From Omnitrophica bacterium GWA2_41_15 (GTDB taxonomy: Bacteria; Omnitrophota; Gorgyraeia; Gygaellales; Profunditerraquicolaceae): a stretch of DNA of 42,587 bases. Below, in pieces: positions 39,878-42,587 of this stretch. The notes under the pieces are model-generated. The model had not been told where the DNA came from. It saw only the letters and a program-made list of their open reading frames with translations, and made no database searches. Location: contig CAKKQZ010000042.1 in assembly GCA_919902445.1 (NCBI GenBank), forward strand, positions 6,307 through 48,893, given 5' to 3'. The first letter of the stretch is position 1, and the number at the start of each line of letters is the position of its first letter. A program made the translations under genes and the position numbers.

Positions 39878-41206
39878 TTACGTACATAATCTCTCAACGC
39901 TCAACATCTCATCAATATCTTCTTCTGGGTCTCCTATAAGTTTTATACCATAACGGCTTGCGAGAACCTCAAGAATGCCGTCATTTACCCATGCAGGCGG
40001 AACTGGCCCCAGATATATGTTCTTAATACCCAGCGCAATAAGGCTCCATAGGATGGCAATAGCATCTTGGTTCATCCAACACAAAACCAACGTAAGTGGC
40101 AACTCTTTTGCCGGTATGCCTAAGGCTTCCGTAAGGGAAGTAGCGATGTCCAGGGCAACTATGGCATCATTACATTGCCCCAAATCTATAAGCCTGGGGA
40201 TTCCCTCTATTTCTCCAATGTCCAAATCGTTGAACCTAAATTTTCCGCATCCCAAAGTAAGGATAACCGTATCTTTCGGTAAGAGTTGGACAAAATCACG
40301 GTAATACTCCATCTTCCCTGTGGGAGAGTCACATCCTCCGACGAGGAAAAAATGGCGAATTTTCCCTTTTACCACCAACTCCTTTATTTTATCCTTTAAA
40401 GATAGAACAGCTGACCTAGAGTACCCCGTAGTTAATATAGCCTCACTCGGCTTCTCTTCGAGCTCTGGCAGCGATTTCGCTTTTTCTATAACAGGCGTAT
40501 AATCATATCCATTTATATGCTTGATACCCGGAAGCCTTACAGGCCCGGTGGTAAAGAGCCTATCTTTATATTCTTCTTTTGGGATAAGGACACAGTTCGA
40601 TGTGCCCAATATTGCCATAGGATATTCTGTAAATAATCTTCTCTGGTCATGCCATGATTTACCAAGGTTTCCCACCAGATGCTTATATTTTTTAAACTCG
40701 GGGTAGGCGTGTGCAGGCAGCATCTCCGAGTGGGTGTAAACATTTATTCCTGTACCCTGTGTTTGCTTGAGCAACTCTTCCAGCACCTTTAACCCATGTC
40801 CGGTGACAATGATACCTCTGCCTTTCCTTATGCCTGTTTCTACCTTTGTAGGCTCCGGCTCACCGTATCTTTCAATATAAGCCACCTTCAAAAGCCTCAT
40901 ACCTTTTAGGTTCATCCTCCCGGATTCAACGGCTAGTTCCAGGAAGCTTTCCGCATCAAAATTGACGTTAGTAAACATGGAATAAAAAGCCCTACTGATA
41001 AAATCATCTATCTCAGGCAAGGGCGGGGCAAAACCCAGCCTCCTTGCGCGATACAGATAGCCGGACATCCCCTGGATTGAATAGATGAGGTTATCCTGGA
41101 GCCGGGCAAGTGTAGGGTTTTTACCGCATATCCCTATGACATCGCAGCCTATCCCTCTTGCTGCCTGCGAACATTGATAACAAAACATTCTCTCTTCTTT
41201 TTCCAT
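39878..41206 (-). CDS. hcp: Hydroxylamine reductase / hybrid-cluster protein, short form (start may be internal Met7)
   Basis: [24 protein letters not shown]-terminal Cys cluster; [53 protein letters not shown]. Confidence 0.92.
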   Translation of the reverse strand: MEKEERMFCYQCSQAARGIGCDVIGICGKNPTLARLQDNLIYSIQGMSGYLYRARRLGFAPPLPEIDDFISRAFYSMFTNVNFDAESFLELAVESGRMNLKGMRLLKVAYIERYGEPEPTKVETGIRKGRGIIVTGHGLKVLEELLKQTQGTGINVYTHSEMLPAHAYPEFKKYKHLVGNLGKSWHDQRRLFTEYPMAILGTSNCVLIPKEEYKDRLFTTGPVRLPGIKHINGYDYTPVIEKAKSLPELEEKPSEAILTTGYSRSAVLSLKDKIKELVVKGKIRHFFLVGGCDSPTGKMEYYRDFVQLLPKDTVILTLGCGKFRFNDLDIGEIEGIPRLIDLGQCNDAIVALDIATSLTEALGIPAKELPLTLVLCWMNQDAIAILWSLIALGIKNIYLGPVPPAWVNDGILEVLASRYGIKLIGDPEEDIDEMLSVERLCT

Positions 41207-41221
41207 TTCTTAGAAAATAAA

Positions 41222-41251
41222 AAAGGCGTTCTTTTATTAGAAGAACGCCTT
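41222..41251 (-). terminator. Terminator-like hairpin directly upstream of hcp (candidate attenuator)
   Basis: Minus: AAAGGCGTTCTTCTAATAAAAGAACGCCTTTTTTATTTT; preceded by hairpin GCGCATGGATGCGC (41261-41274). Confidence 0.75.
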
Positions 41252-41325
41252 TGTTTTATGGCGCATCCATGCGCTTTACACTGATACAAGTAAAAAAACA
41301 CCTGCCCTGGTAACCTTTTTTTAGT

Positions 41326-41402
41326 TAGGGACGTTTCTCAAGTTGAATATAAAGTGTCCCCGCTACGGGGACACTTTATAGCTGAGTTAAGAAACGTCCC
41401 TA
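41326..41402 (+). repeat. GGGACG palindromic repeat, copy F (orientation 1)
   Basis: 76 bp (41327-41402) identical to copy G; its terminal CTA supplies the TAG stop of the sigma-like gene. Confidence 0.97.
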
Positions 41403-41951
41403 TTTTTCCAAATATTTCTTACACTTGCCCCTGATCCTTGATATTAATTTTACTACCATTACGTGGGAAACGCCGAGCCGCTTACCTATAGCTCTTGTAG
41501 TCAAACCCTCTGCGCAAAAAATCAGGACTGCTTTTTCTCTTTTGGTAAATCCGTTATTATGTATGGCGTCAGCAAGTAATTTATCATTTAAATAATCAAA
41601 ATAATATTTCGAACGCTCATCCTGCAACCACAGGGTATCTTTCAGGCTTAATCCCTCTTCATCCCCGGCTGCAACCTCAAGGCTGACTAACGGCGTTCTT
41701 AACTTTTGCATACGGATGTAATTCTTCAGGTGAAAGTAGCACCCCTGCAGGATATAACTATCAGTCTTATCATCCAGGGTTCCATCACGGAAATCCTGCC
41801 ATAAATTAATCAACGCCTCTTGAAAAAGGTCTTCATCGTTAAAAAACGTGAAGCGCCCGTTAAGTTTGTGGGTTATACCTTTTAATTTTGGAGTTAATTT
41901 TTTTACCAGCTCTTCAAAGGTCATCTTGGCATTCCCAGGGACGTTTCTCAA
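41400..41951 (-). CDS. Sigma-70-family (ECF-like) RNA polymerase sigma factor / HTH protein; ATG at 41924 is the likely start
   Basis: FNDEDLFQEALINLWQDFRDG region 2-like; FTKREKAVLIFCAEGLTTRAIGKRLGVSHVMVVKLISRIRGK region 4-like HTH. Confidence 0.75.
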   Translation of the reverse strand: MRNVPGNAKMTFEELVKKLTPKLKGITHKLNGRFTFFNDEDLFQEALINLWQDFRDGTLDDKTDSYILQGCYFHLKNYIRMQKLRTPLVSLEVAAGDEEGLSLKDTLWLQDERSKYYFDYLNDKLLADAIHNNGFTKREKAVLIFCAEGLTTRAIGKRLGVSHVMVVKLISRIRGKCKKYLEK

Positions 41952-42012
41952 GTTGAATATAAAGTGTCCCCGCTACGGGGACACTTTATAGCTGAGTTAA
42001 GAAACGTCCCTA
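41937..42012 (+). repeat. GGGACG palindromic repeat, copy G (orientation 1)
   Basis: Identical 76 bp to copy F, direct orientation; core TATAAAGTGTCCCCG-CTA-CGGGGACACTTTATA. Confidence 0.97.
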
Positions 42013-42020
42013 ACACTAAT

Positions 42021-42134
42021 AAAAAAGGCGGCCTCATCCTTTGTAAATCGGATTTGGACGCCTTAGTCCTATAAAACAAAATGCCTTCTCCAGCTACCCA
42101 TCGCCAAAGAAGACATCTTTGTCTTGCTACCTAC
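42021..42134 (-). ncRNA. Candidate structured sRNA or leader RNA (~110 nt) with its own promoter and terminator
   Basis: Promoter TTGACA-N16-TACACT (42168-42141); overlapping hairpins AAGAC-AAAGAT-GTCTT and CAAAGA-TGTCT-TCTTTG; terminator AAGGCG...CGCCTTTTTTATT. Confidence 0.55.
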
Positions 42135-42140
42135 AGATAA

Positions 42141-42168
42141 AGTGTAACATAAAACCGAAGCTTGTCAA
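42141..42168 (-). promoter_or_regulatory. Sigma70-type promoter for the candidate sRNA/leader
   Basis: Minus strand TTGACA-N16-TACACT. Confidence 0.65.
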
Positions 42169-42304
42169 GTATTATTGCTGAAAATATTAAAAAATTTGTC
42201 TTGGCGAAAACATAAGACCCTGCCGAAGGCAGGGACTTAAGCCGAATGAACATCATCCCTCTTGAATTTTAAAGAGCGAATAAAGCGTATTGTAAAGCCG
42301 AAAC

Positions 42305-42340
42305 AAAAGGCACTTTTTGATTAAAGTGCCTTTTTTATTT
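42305..42340. terminator. Rho-independent terminator hairpin (bidirectional-looking)
   Basis: AAAAGGCACTTT-TTGATT-AAAGTGCCTTTTTTATTT, 12-bp perfect stem. Confidence 0.8.
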
Positions 42341-42361
42341 AGGTGAATGATAATTTTTAAT

Positions 42362-42526
42362 CTATTTCAGGCCTTCCAAAGCAATAGCAAAAAATAAGAG
42401 TAAAGCCGCAAAACCCATAAGACTGCGCGCTGATATACCAGCTACCGGCGTAAGGGCGATTCGTGCAATAACAGCTACTACAGCAATTACCGCAGCCACA
42501 ACAATTAAAACTTTAGCGATCTTCAT
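42362..42526 (-). CDS. Small hydrophobic membrane protein (54 aa; absent from supplied ORF track)
   Basis: MKIAKVLIVVAAVIAVVAVIARIALTPVAGISARSLMGFAALLLFFAIALEGLK*; strong SD (AGGAGGCGAGGG) directly upstream; terminator follows. Confidence 0.75.
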   Translation of the reverse strand: MKIAKVLIVVAAVIAVVAVIARIALTPVAGISARSLMGFAALLLFFAIALEGLK

Positions 42527-42587
42527 CCCTCGCCTCCTCGTATAATATGTGTTACTGTTAATAAGATAGTTTTTCTTTATAAAGAAC

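Noticed and set aside
41250-41330. Sigma54 promoter for hcp/amt genes
   Set aside because: No TGGCAC-N5-TTGC-like -24/-12 element found in the leaders inspected.
42021-42134. c-di-GMP-I or fluoride riboswitch
   Set aside because: Only short resemblances (GTAGGTAGC, GGCGATGG); conserved cores and required pairings were not found by eye, so left unclassified.

Overview
The window is a dense bacterial chromosomal segment, almost entirely minus-strand, with only a divergent Gfo/Idh-lpxB pair on plus. Gene content (GSIII plus GSI, short EF-Ts, lipid A genes, PTS without permeases) and the abundance of GGGAC-ended palindromes suggest a Gram-negative uncultivated lineage, possibly Omnitrophota-like; that is inference only. 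Order from left to right: pfkA (5' end only), ahcY, metK, sugar nucleotidyltransferase, PGI/PMI, ptsI-ptsH-yvcK-ptsN, three tRNAs (Gly, Leu, Lys), frr-pyrH-tsf-rpsB, msbA, <-> gnnA-like/lpxB, M48 protease, L27-like, beta-CASP MBL, VTT, carB (N half only)-carA-pyrG, gltD-gltB, glnN (GSIII), glnA (GSI), then [glnB-amt] twice with a small HTH ORF between, a beta-barrel porin, hcp, a sigma-like factor, a structured leader or sRNA, and a 54-aa membrane protein. The main non-coding signal is a set of long palindromic repeats ending in GGGAC. A 76-77 bp family has 7 copies, six of them in the nitrogen/glutamine block (25.7-42.0 kb). They are oriented, sit at stop codons, and in one case flank the sigma-like gene as identical 76-bp direct repeats. 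Other leads are a promoter-to-terminator structured RNA next to that sigma gene, a terminator-like hairpin just before hcp, a GSI lacking the adenylylation Tyr, a carB cut at its interdomain junction, and two small genes absent from the ORF track.
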